In this document: in pieces, positions 53,228 to 62,196 of the stretch
Layout: each line of letters begins with the position of its first letter
How positions within the stretch are numbered: position 1 is the first letter of the stretch
Assembly: GCA_021790195.1 (NCBI GenBank)
Contig: JAJYIF010000010.1
Location: 53,890 to 117,889, forward strand
Source: Nitrospirota bacterium
GTDB lineage: Bacteria > Nitrospirota > Thermodesulfovibrionia > Thermodesulfovibrionales > UBA9159
Direction of reading: 5' to 3'
Length of the DNA: 64,000 nt
Notes under the pieces: generated by a model
What the model was told of the DNA's origin: nothing
Database searches by the model: none
Seen by the model: only the letters and a program-made list of their open reading frames with translations
Position numbers and translations under genes: made by a program

Positions 53228-53959
53228 TTAGGAAGCCTTGGAACTCGGCATCCTATTCCAGAGCAGGAAAATAGAAATCAGGACGCAGCCTTCCCCGGCG
53301 AGAAAGAGATTCCAATTGAACGCGCCCGGCACATGCGCTGCAATGACTTTCTGAAAAAGAGGGTCGCTCCCCAGCGAAAGGAATCGCGCAAGAAAACCGC
53401 CCTGGACAACAATCTTTCCGTAATCCCATACAAAACTGAGAAAGATAAGCACTGCGCCAATAGACAATAGTACCCATTGAAGCGTAGGAAATGCGACAAG
53501 GTGTCCCTTACCCTGAAGTCTCCAGATACTCAACGAAATCACCACCATCGATAAAGAACAAATTATCGGGGCGAGGACAGGCCCGCTCCAGATGACCGGG
53601 ATAAGGAAGAGTATGTCCCATGTGAACAATGACGGAGGCCAGCCGAGGAGCACCTTTAACCAGACGTAATAGAAGATGTCCCATATACCGAAACAATAAA
53701 GAACGCACGCCGTTCTTTCGGGACGTTTCCCGTCCGCGATCATCCCCACGGAAACGAGCATTATGAGTGTCGAGATTTCGCGCAATGACTCGAACGAGAC
53801 GGCCTGCGCGCTCATCGCCCTGAGCGGGAAAGAAAAGCCTGCGGGATAATAGATCTGCCGCAGGTAAACAACCACCATAGCTTCAAGGAAGCCCATCGCA
53901 ATGCTGAAGGCAGCGAGGGAAATGAGCTTGCTTCTTATTCGACTTTCGAAAGAATACAT
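53228..53959 (-). CDS. Multi-helix membrane protein of unknown function
   Basis: 243 aa with about six to seven hydrophobic helices (for example AAFSIAMGFLEAMVVVYLRQ, DIFYYVWLKVLLGWPPSLFT, VIWSGPVLAPIICSLSMVVI). FLEAMVVVYLRQIYYPAGFSFP has a conserved look with an Arg/Tyr in a membrane region. I do not recognise the family. It stands alone between convergent dapB and divergent fumC. Confidence 0.7.
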   Translation of the reverse strand: MYSFESRIRSKLISLAAFSIAMGFLEAMVVVYLRQIYYPAGFSFPLRAMSAQAVSFESLREISTLIMLVSVGMIADGKRPERTACVLYCFGIWDIFYYVWLKVLLGWPPSLFTWDILFLIPVIWSGPVLAPIICSLSMVVISLSIWRLQGKGHLVAFPTLQWVLLSIGAVLIFLSFVWDYGKIVVQGGFLARFLSLGSDPLFQKVIAAHVPGAFNWNLFLAGEGCVLISIFLLWNRMPSSKAS

Positions 53960-54101
53960 CCGGCTTCTACTTTAATGAAATTATAACCTTTTATCCAGGG
54001 GACCGCTCTGAATTCCTGCCGGGTATCGAGTGCGAGTAAGCGTGTCTCCAGCCCAGATTCCTGTAGAAATGAATCGGAAGATGCTATATACTTATTTCAC
54101 A

Positions 54102-55511
54102 ATGGATTCTTACAGGGTCGAAAAGGATTCTCTCGGAGAGGTTAAGGTCCCGAAGAATGCCTATTGGGGTGCGCAGACCCAGAGGGCCATCGAGAATTTC
54201 CCGGTAAGCGGGATGGTGTTCCCCGATGTATTCATACGGTCGCTCGCCCTCATTAAGCGGTCCTGCGCAAGCGTGAACCTGGGACTCGGTCTACTTGACA
54301 GGAAGCGCTGCGGCGCCATAATCAAGGCATGCGATGAAATCATAAACGGTAAGATGTGCGACCAGTTCCCCGTCGACATATTCCAGACCGGCTCCGGCAC
54401 ATCTACAAATATGAACGCCAATGAGGTGATCGCCACTCGCGCGAACGAGATACTCACCGGGAGGAAGAATACAAAGTCCCCGGTCCATCCAAATGATCAT
54501 GTGAACATGGGACAGTCCTCCAATGATGTCATACCGACTGCGATACATGTCTCTGCGTGTATCCAGGCAGAAGATCTCCTCCTGCCCTCGCTCGATGGGC
54601 TTTACAGGGAAATCAGAAAGAAACAGGCAAATTATAAATCAGCTGTGAAGACAGGAAGGACACATCTCATGGACGCCATGCCCGTAACTTTGGCGCAGGA
54701 AATGTCGGGCTGGGCGTCACAAGTAGGACATTCCGTCAAGAGCGTCAAAGGCGCATTGCCGGGACTTTCTGAACTGGCGATAGGAGGGACTGCGGTGGGT
54801 ACGGGTATAAATACTCATCCCGACTTCGGCGCCAAGGTCTCGAAAACCCTGTCACAGCTCACAAAGATAAAATTCAGGGAGGCCATGAACCATTTTGAGG
54901 CGCAGGCAGCCCAGACCGCTGTTACGGAAATGTCGGGCCGGCTCAAGGCTGCCGCTACCGGTCTCATAAAGATATCGAACGACCTGAGATGGATGAACAG
55001 CGGTCCCATTGCCGGGATCGCCGAGATAAGACTTCAGTCTCTGCAGCCCGGCTCATCGATCATGCCCGGAAAGGTGAACCCTGTGGTCCCCGAAGCAGTG
55101 CGGATGGTCTGCGTTCAGGTCATCGGAAACGATGCGGTCATTTCCCTTTCGAATGCCCTCGGGGAGTTCCAGCTGAACGTGATGCTGCCGGTGATAGCTC
55201 ATAACATCATTCAGTCCATTACAATCCTTGCAAATGCCTCAAGGCTGCTCGCTGAAAAGGCGATAAAGACCCTTGAAGTGAACGAGACACACATGGCCGA
55301 ACTTCTGCAGAGAAACCCGATAATCGCAACGGTGCTTAATCCGGCGATTGGATACGACAAGGCGGCTGAAGTAGTGAAGAGGGCCTTGAAGGAGAAGAAA
55401 ACGGTAAAACAGGTTGCGGTCGAGATGGGACATCTCAGCGGGAAAGAGGCCGATAAGATCCTCGATCCGCTGGTCATGACGAGGCCGGTATTGCCGGGCT
55501 CGAAGAAATGA
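54102..55511 (+). CDS. fumC: Class II fumarate hydratase
   Basis: 469 aa from the ATG at 54102 (MDSYRVEKDSLGEVKVPKNA). TGSGTSTNMNANEVIA, HPNDHVNMGQSSNDVIPTAI, GRTHLMDAMPVTLAQEMSGW and GSSIMPGKVNPV are the superfamily boxes; the last is the flexible SS loop. It interconverts fumarate and malate. TATACT lies 9 nt before this ATG, without Shine-Dalgarno, so the longer frame to 54030 is not needed. Confidence 0.93.
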   Translation: MDSYRVEKDSLGEVKVPKNAYWGAQTQRAIENFPVSGMVFPDVFIRSLALIKRSCASVNLGLGLLDRKRCGAIIKACDEIINGKMCDQFPVDIFQTGSGTSTNMNANEVIATRANEILTGRKNTKSPVHPNDHVNMGQSSNDVIPTAIHVSACIQAEDLLLPSLDGLYREIRKKQANYKSAVKTGRTHLMDAMPVTLAQEMSGWASQVGHSVKSVKGALPGLSELAIGGTAVGTGINTHPDFGAKVSKTLSQLTKIKFREAMNHFEAQAAQTAVTEMSGRLKAAATGLIKISNDLRWMNSGPIAGIAEIRLQSLQPGSSIMPGKVNPVVPEAVRMVCVQVIGNDAVISLSNALGEFQLNVMLPVIAHNIIQSITILANASRLLAEKAIKTLEVNETHMAELLQRNPIIATVLNPAIGYDKAAEVVKRALKEKKTVKQVAVEMGHLSGKEADKILDPLVMTRPVLPGSKK

Positions 55512-55522
55512 GACTGTCTGCG

Positions 55523-56176
55523 TTATTGCGCGTGTTTCTCTCTTATGCTTACGCCTCTGTAAGTCTCCTCAAGCTCCCTTTGGAGTCCCTTTAAGTCGCC
55601 CTTCCCCTTCGTCCTTATAACGACCCGCCTGTAGCCTTCCTTCACCAGCTCATACGAGGTAAGGATGCTTTGGAGGCCGAAACCGTGCGCTCTTATAATG
55701 TCCGCGGCGTCCTTGATAGAGCCCGGCCTGTCCTCCATGGTCAGGTATATCCTGAGTCCTCCATATCTTACGCCGGTAATATCGATAAGGACGCGGAAGA
55801 TATCCCTGTCCGACATGATCCCCACAAGACGTCCCTCTTCGACAACCGGCAGGCAACCGACGCCGTTATCAAACATTGCAGCGGCTGCTTCTTCCACAGG
55901 CGTTTCAGGGGAAGTGGTAATGACCCTAGTCTTCATGACCTCCTTTACCCTGGCCTTTGCAAGAAGATAGTGGAGCTCGTATATATCGAGGGCGGTCGCC
56001 TTCGAGGGGGTGTATTCCTTTATGTCCCGGTCCGAAATAATGCCCCTCAGCTTATCGCCCTTCAGGACCGGAATGTGCTTTATCCCTCTCTCCTTCATTA
56101 TCTTCATCGCTTCCGAGACAGCCTCCTCCGGACCGATAGTGACAACCTTCCTCGTCATCCAGTTGGAAACAAACAT
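55523..56176 (-). CDS. CBS-pair plus ACT domain protein (AcuB-like)
   Basis: 217 aa. Two CBS domains (WMTRKVVTIGPEEAVSEAMK, then MKTRVITTSPETPVEEAAAA with GIMSDRDIF) are followed by an ACT domain (RIYLTMEDRPGSIKDAADII). AcuB-type proteins have this order. Such modules sense adenylates and amino acids; the regulated enzyme is not clear. Converges on fumC with an 11-nt gap. Confidence 0.88.
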   Translation of the reverse strand: MFVSNWMTRKVVTIGPEEAVSEAMKIMKERGIKHIPVLKGDKLRGIISDRDIKEYTPSKATALDIYELHYLLAKARVKEVMKTRVITTSPETPVEEAAAAMFDNGVGCLPVVEEGRLVGIMSDRDIFRVLIDITGVRYGGLRIYLTMEDRPGSIKDAADIIRAHGFGLQSILTSYELVKEGYRRVVIRTKGKGDLKGLQRELEETYRGVSIREKHAQ

Positions 56177-56300
56177 TTTGACCCTCCGTTTCCTTACGGC
56201 TTAAGGCAGTTTAGGACCTTCTCCGGACCCCGAAATGGCATTAACCATGACCATGTTCATACAATAGGACAACTCCGGTGCCAAATCAACAGGAGCATCG

Positions 56301-56309
56301 TGATATAAT
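56301..56309 (+). promoter_or_regulatory. Extended -10 promoter element for the receiver gene
   Basis: TGATATAAT, matching TGnTATAAT, 14 nt before the ATG at 56324; the same nonamer precedes the radical SAM gene. No clear -35. Confidence 0.45.
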
Positions 56310-56323
56310 TGAGACGAAGGGTT

Positions 56324-56746
56324 ATGAGAAAAAGAAGGGCCGTAATCTACGACGATAACGAGACCATACTTGAGTTACTCAAGGCCTTCTTCGACAAGCG
56401 GGGCTATGAAGTCCTATGCTTTAGCGAACCCGCGGGATGTCCGGTTTATGGCCACGCTGAGTCCTGCTTCAAGATGCATCGATGCGCGGACGTCGTAATA
56501 ACCGATCTGAAGATGCCGAGGATGAGCGGCATAGAGCTGCTGCGGCTGCAGGCCCAGCGGGGCTGCAAGCTGGACATAAAGAACAAGGCCATTATTTCAG
56601 GTTATCTCGACGACAAAGACATTGAGGCGATTGCGGAACTCGGTTGCATGTTCTTCAAAAAGCCCTTCGATCTTTCAGAGCTTTCGAAGTGGGTAGACGA
56701 GTGTGAAAAGCGCATGGACCTTTCGCTGCCCCTCGACAACGCCTGA
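56324..56746 (+). CDS. Stand-alone receiver domain with a Cys-rich insertion
   Basis: 140 aa from the ATG at 56324 (GAAGGG upstream). Receiver features: acidic pair D10/D11, phospho-acceptor D61 (VVITDLKMP), K112/K113 before P114. Between beta2 and beta3 lies an unusual segment with C32, C39, C48 and C54 (SEPAGCPVYGHAESCFKMHR), plus H44 and H52, longer than a normal receiver and suggestive of metal or redox binding. No output domain. Confidence 0.85.
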   Translation: MRKRRAVIYDDNETILELLKAFFDKRGYEVLCFSEPAGCPVYGHAESCFKMHRCADVVITDLKMPRMSGIELLRLQAQRGCKLDIKNKAIISGYLDDKDIEAIAELGCMFFKKPFDLSELSKWVDECEKRMDLSLPLDNA

Positions 56747-56750
56747 GCTT

Positions 56751-57965
56751 CTATAACTTTTCCTTCAGGAAGATATCCATCAGCTTGTGCCCCTCTTCGA
56801 CTTTCAGAATGTCCTTTCGGTCCGTGATAGTCTCGTCGAAGGCTGCGCCCTCATTCTTCCTCACGCTGTCGCTGTCGTAGATAACAAAGGGCACAGGCTC
56901 TCCCGTATGCGTCTTAACCTCGATCGGCGTGGCATGATCTGGCAGAAGGAGGATGCGATATGCATAGAACGCTTTCACCCCGCGTAAAATCGCGCCGACC
57001 ACAAGGGCATCAAAATCCTCAATAGCCTTGATCTTGTCGCCGCAGTTCCCGCAGTGCCCGGCCTCGTCGGGGGCCTCCACGTGAATATAAACGAAATCGA
57101 CCCTTTCAAGGGCCTTGAGGGAATGCTCCGCTTTTCCGGCATAGTTCGTATCGAGATAACCTGTAACGCCCGGGACCTTGAGTATATCAAAACCTGCGTA
57201 AAGTCCCAGCCCCTTTGTCAGATCGACCGCCGAAACCATGGCGCCGTTGATGGAATACTTGTCCCTGAACCTCGGTATGCGCGGCCTCTTCCCCTGTCCC
57301 CACAGCCAGATGCTGTTTGCCGGCCGCTTTCCTTTTGAGACGCGCTCCCTGTTGACCGGATGATTGTTCAGGACGCGCACGGAATCCATCATCAGCCTCT
57401 TCAGGAGCTCTTCACCACGGCCTGTAGGAAGATAATCGGATATATCCTTTCCAATGATATCGTGAGGAGGACTGCACTCAACGGCCTGTTCTCCGCCCCG
57501 CCATACCATTAGATGCCTGTAGCTTACTCCGGGATAGAAACTGATCTTGTCGCTGCAGAGCTCCTTGTCTATATCTTTTATGAGCACAGCGGCTTCGTCG
57601 GTAGAGACATGCCCGCCGCTGTAATCCTCCATGATGGCGTTTGTCTTTTCCTTGTTGTATTTGAGTGTGACGAGATTGCACCTGTAGGCCACATCGTCCT
57701 CCGCAAGCTCCACGCCCATGCTCGCAGCCTCGAGAGGGGCACGGCCTGTATAAAAGACCTTCGGGTCATAGCCGAGGATGCTCAGGTTCGCGATGTCCGA
57801 GCCTGGATGAAGCCCGACCGGGACCGTCCTCACAGAGCCTATGAACCCTTCCCTGGCAAGCCTGTCCATATTGGGAGTAAAGGCCTTCTGAAGAGGCGTC
57901 TTGCCCCCAAGCTCTTTCAACGGCCTGTCGGCCATTCCGTCTCCGACAATCACGATATACTTCAT
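56751..57965 (-). CDS. ApgM-family protein, probable homoserine kinase
   Basis: 404 aa of the archaeal cofactor-independent phosphoglycerate mutase family (alkaline phosphatase superfamily). [20 protein letters not shown] and [17 protein letters not shown] (Ser nucleophile) and [12 protein letters not shown] (metal ligands) are present. It overlaps the threonine synthase upstream by 4 nt. A subgroup of this family has been proposed to be a homoserine kinase because of such linkage; no thrB is in the window. Kinase role is inference. Confidence 0.88.
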   Translation of the reverse strand: MKYIVIVGDGMADRPLKELGGKTPLQKAFTPNMDRLAREGFIGSVRTVPVGLHPGSDIANLSILGYDPKVFYTGRAPLEAASMGVELAEDDVAYRCNLVTLKYNKEKTNAIMEDYSGGHVSTDEAAVLIKDIDKELCSDKISFYPGVSYRHLMVWRGGEQAVECSPPHDIIGKDISDYLPTGRGEELLKRLMMDSVRVLNNHPVNRERVSKGKRPANSIWLWGQGKRPRIPRFRDKYSINGAMVSAVDLTKGLGLYAGFDILKVPGVTGYLDTNYAGKAEHSLKALERVDFVYIHVEAPDEAGHCGNCGDKIKAIEDFDALVVGAILRGVKAFYAYRILLLPDHATPIEVKTHTGEPVPFVIYDSDSVRKNEGAAFDETITDRKDILKVEEGHKLMDIFLKEKL

Positions 57966-59053
57966 AATATCTTTTCGACCACTTTGGAAATGATCCCGAT
58001 CTCGCCTTTTACCTTCATCGGCTGCTTAACAACAGTGAAGACGGTATCAGGGTCCTTCAGCCCGTGCCCGGTCAATGTGCAGACGACGGAACTCCCTGCT
58101 TTTAAGAGACCTTGACGATATGACTTTATGACTCCCGCGACGGATGCCGCCGAGGCGGGCTCGCAGAATATGCCCTCCGAAGAAGCTATAAGACTGTAAG
58201 CGCTCAGAATCTCTTCATCGGTAACCGAATCGATCCTTCCCCCGGATTCGTCCCTGGCCGCCTCCGCGCCCTTCCAGCTTGCAGGCTTGCCTATCCTTAT
58301 TGCGGTGGCTATGGTCTCCGGCTTCTCCACCGGATGCCCCAAAACGATCGGGGCCGCTCCCGCAGCCTGGAACCCCAGCATCTTCGGAAGTCCCGAAATC
58401 CTGCCCTTCTCGCGATATTCCCTGTATCCTCTCCAGTAAGCGGTAATGTTTCCGGCGTTGCCGACAGGGAGGGCGTGAAAGTCCGGGGCCGAGCCGAGAT
58501 CGTCGCAGACCTCGAAGGCAGCGGATTTCTGCCCCTCAAGCCGAAAAGGGTTGATGGAGTTCACGAGCGTCACCGGGTATCTCTCCACCACAGTCTTCAC
58601 GAGCTTCAAGGCCTCGTCAAAATTTCCTTCGATCTGCAGGACATGCGCGCCGTGAATGAGGGCCTGGGCGAGCTTGCCGAGCGCTATCTTCCCTTCCGGG
58701 ATAATCACAATCGCCTTTATCCCGGCCCGGGCCGCATACGCCGCGGCAGATGCGGAGGTGTTGCCTGTCGAAGCGCAGATAACGGCCTTCGAACCGGCTT
58801 CGACCGCTTTTGAGATCGCGACCGTCATTCCCCTGTCTTTGAAGGAACCCGTCGGGTTGGCTCCATCGAATTTAAGATAGAGCTCCAAGTCCATGCCCGC
58901 ACTTTTTTGCAGGTTGACGGTCCTGACAAGCGGGGTATTTCCTTCCTTCAGGGTTATCACAGGCGTCCCGTCAGAAACGGGCAGAAATTCCCTGTATTCC
59001 TCTATGATGCCCCGCCACAACATCTTTCGATTACTATATTGTCCTATTCCCAT
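57962..59053 (-). CDS. thrC: Threonine synthase
   Basis: 363 aa from the ATG at 59053 (GGAG upstream); a further ATG at 59023 ([16 protein letters not shown]) fits the family start too. [20 protein letters not shown] holds the PLP lysine, [19 protein letters not shown] and [12 protein letters not shown] the phosphate/PLP sites. It converts O-phosphohomoserine to threonine. Coupled to the putative homoserine kinase gene by a 4-nt overlap. Confidence 0.94.
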   Translation of the reverse strand: MGIGQYSNRKMLWRGIIEEYREFLPVSDGTPVITLKEGNTPLVRTVNLQKSAGMDLELYLKFDGANPTGSFKDRGMTVAISKAVEAGSKAVICASTGNTSASAAAYAARAGIKAIVIIPEGKIALGKLAQALIHGAHVLQIEGNFDEALKLVKTVVERYPVTLVNSINPFRLEGQKSAAFEVCDDLGSAPDFHALPVGNAGNITAYWRGYREYREKGRISGLPKMLGFQAAGAAPIVLGHPVEKPETIATAIRIGKPASWKGAEAARDESGGRIDSVTDEEILSAYSLIASSEGIFCEPASAASVAGVIKSYRQGLLKAGSSVVCTLTGHGLKDPDTVFTVVKQPMKVKGEIGIISKVVEKIL

Positions 59054-59161
59054 AATTCTCCGTATGTCGTTTATAGTGCAGGTTGTCTGCGCCTGCGCCG
59101 AAGAAAACTCCGGAAAGAGCCTCCGGGACCGGATATATCCGACACCGGCACGGTTCACCGG

Positions 59162-59398
59162 CTACTCTATAATGTCTCCCTCCACGAGCTCCACATCGAC
59201 CCCCTGATCTTTCAGCGACTGAATGCCCTTGTCGAGATTCTCCTCGGAACCTTCCAGTTCGAGCACCATCTCTCCCACGGTCTCGGTGACCCTCGCCCTT
59301 CTTATGTTGGGCATCACATCGAACTTCCTCGCCATAGAAAAAATTACAGGCTCCCTGATAAGATGCTGAGGGAAGGTCAGCTTAACACGTCTTTTCAT
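59162..59398 (-). CDS. NIL-domain protein
   Basis: 78 aa. RRVKLTFPQHLIREPVIFSM and VTETVGEMVLELEGSEENLD match the NIL domain found at the end of MetN ATPases and in NIL-ferredoxins of methionine/homocysteine synthesis. No cysteine is present, so no iron-sulfur part. It lies between moaD-like and thrC genes. Amino-acid sensing or a partner of the sulfur transfer is possible. Confidence 0.85.
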   Translation of the reverse strand: MKRRVKLTFPQHLIREPVIFSMARKFDVMPNIRRARVTETVGEMVLELEGSEENLDKGIQSLKDQGVDVELVEGDIIE

Positions 59399-59415
59399 AA
59401 AACCTCCTCATTTTA

Positions 59416-59456
59416 GTCTTCAGTCTGCAATCTGCGGCCGACAGGAGACTGAAGAC
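59416..59456. repeat. 11-bp inverted repeat between the NIL and sulfur-carrier genes
   Basis: GTCTTCAGTCT (59416-59426) and AGACTGAAGAC (59446-59456) pair perfectly around 19 nt. It fills the intergenic gap and may attenuate or process the operon mRNA. Confidence 0.6.
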
Positions 59457-59462
59457 CAGCGA

Positions 59463-59741
59463 TTAAAGCCTTCCTCCGGCAATTGCCGGCACTATCGAGA
59501 CTTCGTCGCCGTCCTTGACCACAGTGGCCTCTCCCTTGAGAAACCGTATATCTTCCTCATTCACGTAGATATTCACGAACCTGCGTATCTTGCCGGCCTC
59601 CGATATCCTCTCGCCGATGCCGGGGAACTTCTTGTCGAGGTCGGTAACGAGCTCCATTACGGTGCCTGCCACGCCCTCGACCTCTTCCTTTCCCTGAGTC
59701 AATCTCTGTAATGGTGTCGGAATCCTTACCTTTACCGCCAT
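59463..59741 (-). CDS. MoaD/ThiS-family sulfur-carrier protein with C-terminal GGRL
   Basis: 92 aa ubiquitin-like protein ending DEVSIVPAIAGGRL. In sulfur carriers the C-terminal Gly-Gly is made into a thiocarboxylate; here it is masked by two residues (Arg-Leu), which implies proteolytic trimming, as known for HcyS-type proteins of Wolinella and for QbsE. VNEEDIRFLKGEATVVKDGD is the usual pre-tail segment. Its place between threonine-synthase genes argues for amino-acid sulfur supply rather than molybdopterin. Confidence 0.85.
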   Translation of the reverse strand: MAVKVRIPTPLQRLTQGKEEVEGVAGTVMELVTDLDKKFPGIGERISEAGKIRRFVNIYVNEEDIRFLKGEATVVKDGDEVSIVPAIAGGRL

Positions 59742-59866
59742 TCTATCACCTCCAGTTTCATTATTCGTATCTCTTACCGTCCGCGCCTACCCTACACAAG
59801 TCCAACATATGCAGGACAGACCATCGTTTCTAAAGATTTTGAAGCACATTTGCCCTGCATCCAATA

Positions 59867-61111
59867 TCAGCTCCGGTCATATCCTATCTTGCTGAGTATT
59901 TCTTCGAATGACGCGAGGTTCGGCTTTATGTGGTGAGGCGAAGCAGTACGCCCTACCAACGCCTCCTGCGTCTTGAGCCCGTTGCCCGTAATGCACATGA
60001 CCGTGGACTCGTCCCTCGGTATCTTGCCGGTCTCTATAAGTTTCTTCGTACAGGCAAGCGTTACCCCTCCGGCCGTCTCCGCAAAAACACCCTCGGTCCT
60101 TGCAAGAAGTTTAATGCCCTCGACGATCTCTTCATCCGTTACATCCTCGGCATAACCGCCCGTGTCCCTGATAGCCTGGATAGCATAAAATCCATCGGCC
60201 GGATTGCCGATGGCGAGAGACTTGGCGATTGTGCTCGGTTTTACCGGCCTTATTACATCGGCCCCCTGTTTCAGGGCGGTCGAGATGGGAGAACACCCGC
60301 TTGCCTGGGCCCCGTATACCTTTGTATCGAGGCTCTTCAGCAGACCTATCTCCTTGAACTCCTTGAACGACTTCCATACCTTCGTCAGGAGCGAACCGCT
60401 CGCGCAGGGCACGACCACATTGTCGGGCGCTTTCCATCCAAGTTGCTCTATGATCTCGAAACCCTGGGTCTTCGATCCCTCCGCGTAAAAAGGCCTTATG
60501 TTTATGTTCACAAACGCCCATTTATATTTATTGGCGATTTCGCTGCAGAGTCTGTTGACCTCGTCGTAGTTGCCGTCCACCGCTACAAGGTTCGGTTCAT
60601 AAACAAGGGACGCAACAATCTTGCTCGGCTCGAGCGTCGCGGGGATAAAGACAAACCTCTGAAACCCGGCCTTTGCGCCGTGCGCCGACACAGAATGAGC
60701 AAGGTTGCCCGTAGACGCGCAGGCCACGGTATCGAATCCGAATTCCTTTGCCTTTGTAAGGGCCACCGCAACTACCCGGTCTTTAAAGGAAAGTGTGGGA
60801 TGAGCGACCGTATCGTCTTTGATATATAATTCGCTTACACCTAGTTCCTTCGCGAGATTGTCTGCCTTTATCAAAGGGGTATAGCCGGATTTAAGCCCGA
60901 CCTGGGGCTCTCCGTCTATCGGGAGAAGCTCCCTGTAGCGCCAGAGGTTCTTTTCCCTCTTCTCTATGTTCTTTCTCGTCAGTTTGCGTTTGATCTTCTT
61001 GTAGTCATAGACGACCTCTAATGGGCCGAAACAGAATTCGCAGACGTATATGGGATCGATAGGATACTCCCTGCCGCACTCTCTGCATTTAAGCCCGCGC
61101 ACATATCCCAT
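59867..61111 (-). CDS. Second threonine-synthase-like PLP enzyme with zinc ribbon
   Basis: 414 aa from the ATG at 61111, preceded by AGGAGGTGACT. N-terminal rubredoxin-like C9, C12, C24, C27 (LKCREC, YVCEFC) precede a fold-type II PLP domain with HPTLSFKDRVVAVALTKAKE (PLP Lys) and ACASTGNLAHSVSAHGAKAG. Such Zn-ribbon ThrC paralogues sometimes serve other beta/gamma replacement reactions. With a sulfur carrier next door, a cysteine- or homocysteine-forming role is possible. Confidence 0.85.
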   Translation of the reverse strand: MGYVRGLKCRECGREYPIDPIYVCEFCFGPLEVVYDYKKIKRKLTRKNIEKREKNLWRYRELLPIDGEPQVGLKSGYTPLIKADNLAKELGVSELYIKDDTVAHPTLSFKDRVVAVALTKAKEFGFDTVACASTGNLAHSVSAHGAKAGFQRFVFIPATLEPSKIVASLVYEPNLVAVDGNYDEVNRLCSEIANKYKWAFVNINIRPFYAEGSKTQGFEIIEQLGWKAPDNVVVPCASGSLLTKVWKSFKEFKEIGLLKSLDTKVYGAQASGCSPISTALKQGADVIRPVKPSTIAKSLAIGNPADGFYAIQAIRDTGGYAEDVTDEEIVEGIKLLARTEGVFAETAGGVTLACTKKLIETGKIPRDESTVMCITGNGLKTQEALVGRTASPHHIKPNLASFEEILSKIGYDRS

Positions 61112-61435
61112 AGTCACCTCCTGTTTGATCCAGTGAAAAGAGAACTTTAGGGTTAGCCACTGGAAAAATGAATTATATTTTACTCCAAATAGTGAGAAAA
61201 TTAAAGAGCGACAGATGGAATTTCCAAATTCTCATGTCCGTTATTCACGGTCGTTAATAGGACCGAGGATCCCCCGCAGACGCTTCTTGCACGGCAGGAG
61301 AAAGCGAGCTTTCGTTAAATACGAATACGCATCATTCTGCAATTTCGCAGACGTAATAACGTTTATTCGTACACTGCTTTTAAGACTTCTCTTTCTTGTA
61401 AAACTTCCGGCAAATTATGCGGCTTCCTTATTAAA
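61112..61435. other. Gene-free spacer upstream of the threonine operon
   Basis: 324 bases with no credible gene on either strand. The segment next to thrC holds CCAGTG...CACTGG (near 61129-61164), a possible long-loop hairpin in the operon leader. The remainder is AT-rich with TTTCGTTAAATACGAATACG and AATAACGTTTATTCG words. No T-box or known riboswitch pattern was recognised. Confidence 0.4.
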
Positions 61436-61732
61436 TTAAGCGTGGGCAAGGACATGTATACCAGCAAGCCGCTTACCGATGCACGCTTTTGCGATTTTTA
61501 AATCGTAAGCTGCCTGAAGATTGAGCCAGTATTGCGGTGTCTGCCTGAACGCGCGGCCGAACAACAACGCCAATTCCGCCGTTACCGGACGATCACCCTT
61601 GATTACGTGAGAAACCCGCATCGGCGATACCCCGATAGTGCGCGCGAACTCAGCCTGAGATATACCCATCGCACCCAAGATTTCTGCCAGGAATTCCCCT
61701 GGATGAATTGCAGGCAGACCATTCTTAACCAT
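61436..61732 (-). CDS. higA: HigA-family antitoxin
   Basis: 98 aa from the ATG at 61732, chosen for TGGAGG upstream. LPAIHPGEFLAEILGAMGIS then QAEFARTIGVSPMRVSHVIK is the HTH of HigA; RAFRQTPQYWLNLQAAYDLK is the family C-terminal motif. It neutralises HigB and represses the operon. It follows higB by 14 nt (toxin-first order). Confidence 0.92.
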   Translation of the reverse strand: MVKNGLPAIHPGEFLAEILGAMGISQAEFARTIGVSPMRVSHVIKGDRPVTAELALLFGRAFRQTPQYWLNLQAAYDLKIAKACIGKRLAGIHVLAHA

Positions 61733-61746
61733 TGTTTGTACCTCCA

Positions 61747-62028
61747 TTAATGATAATCAACGATTTCGACATCATAGGCATCGCCGTCTTTGAAACGGAA
61801 GCAAATGCGCCATTGGTCATTAATGCGAATACTCCATTGGCCGGCCCGATCATGAGACAATGCTTCCAGTCTGTTGGATGGCGGCATACGCAGATCGTCG
61901 TGGCTAACCGCCCCGTCTAATTGGGTCAAGCGCATTGCCGCTCGTTTCAATATATCTCGCGGCAAGCGGCGCGTTTTTCCAGTGGCAAAAAAACGTTCCG
62001 TTTCGGAAGTTGCAAATGACTGAATCAC
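61747..62028 (-). CDS. higB: HigB-family mRNA interferase toxin
   Basis: 93 aa of the RelE/HigB-1 family. MIQSFATSETERFFATGKTR, RRAAMRLTQLD-like MRLTQLDGAVSHDD and SIRINDQWRICFRFKDGDAY with the final VEIVDYH are characteristic. It cleaves mRNA at the ribosome. It sits first in the higBA pair. Confidence 0.92.
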   Translation of the reverse strand: MIQSFATSETERFFATGKTRRLPRDILKRAAMRLTQLDGAVSHDDLRMPPSNRLEALSHDRAGQWSIRINDQWRICFRFKDGDAYDVEIVDYH

Positions 62029-62196
62029 GGAATGATTATAAACAAATTGTTTATGATTGTCAAGCGGCCATTACGTTGGAGAGTAAGAGGGCTGATTGCT
62101 TATCGCCAGAAAGTCTCTCACGCCATTGGAAATCAGGGATGTGGAGCCTGTCTAAAAACTTCCTATCACAGACATCCGACAGGATGGTACTCTATT

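Noticed and set aside
59463..59741. Assignment of the MoaD-like gene to molybdopterin synthesis
   Set aside because: No moaE, moeB or other moa genes nearby and the tail GGRL needs trimming; the amino-acid operon context fits sulfur transfer better.
61215..61439. 74-codon plus-strand frame in the spacer upstream of the threonine operon
   Set aside because: No ribosome-binding site, no recognisable motif, basic low-complexity composition; left as non-coding.
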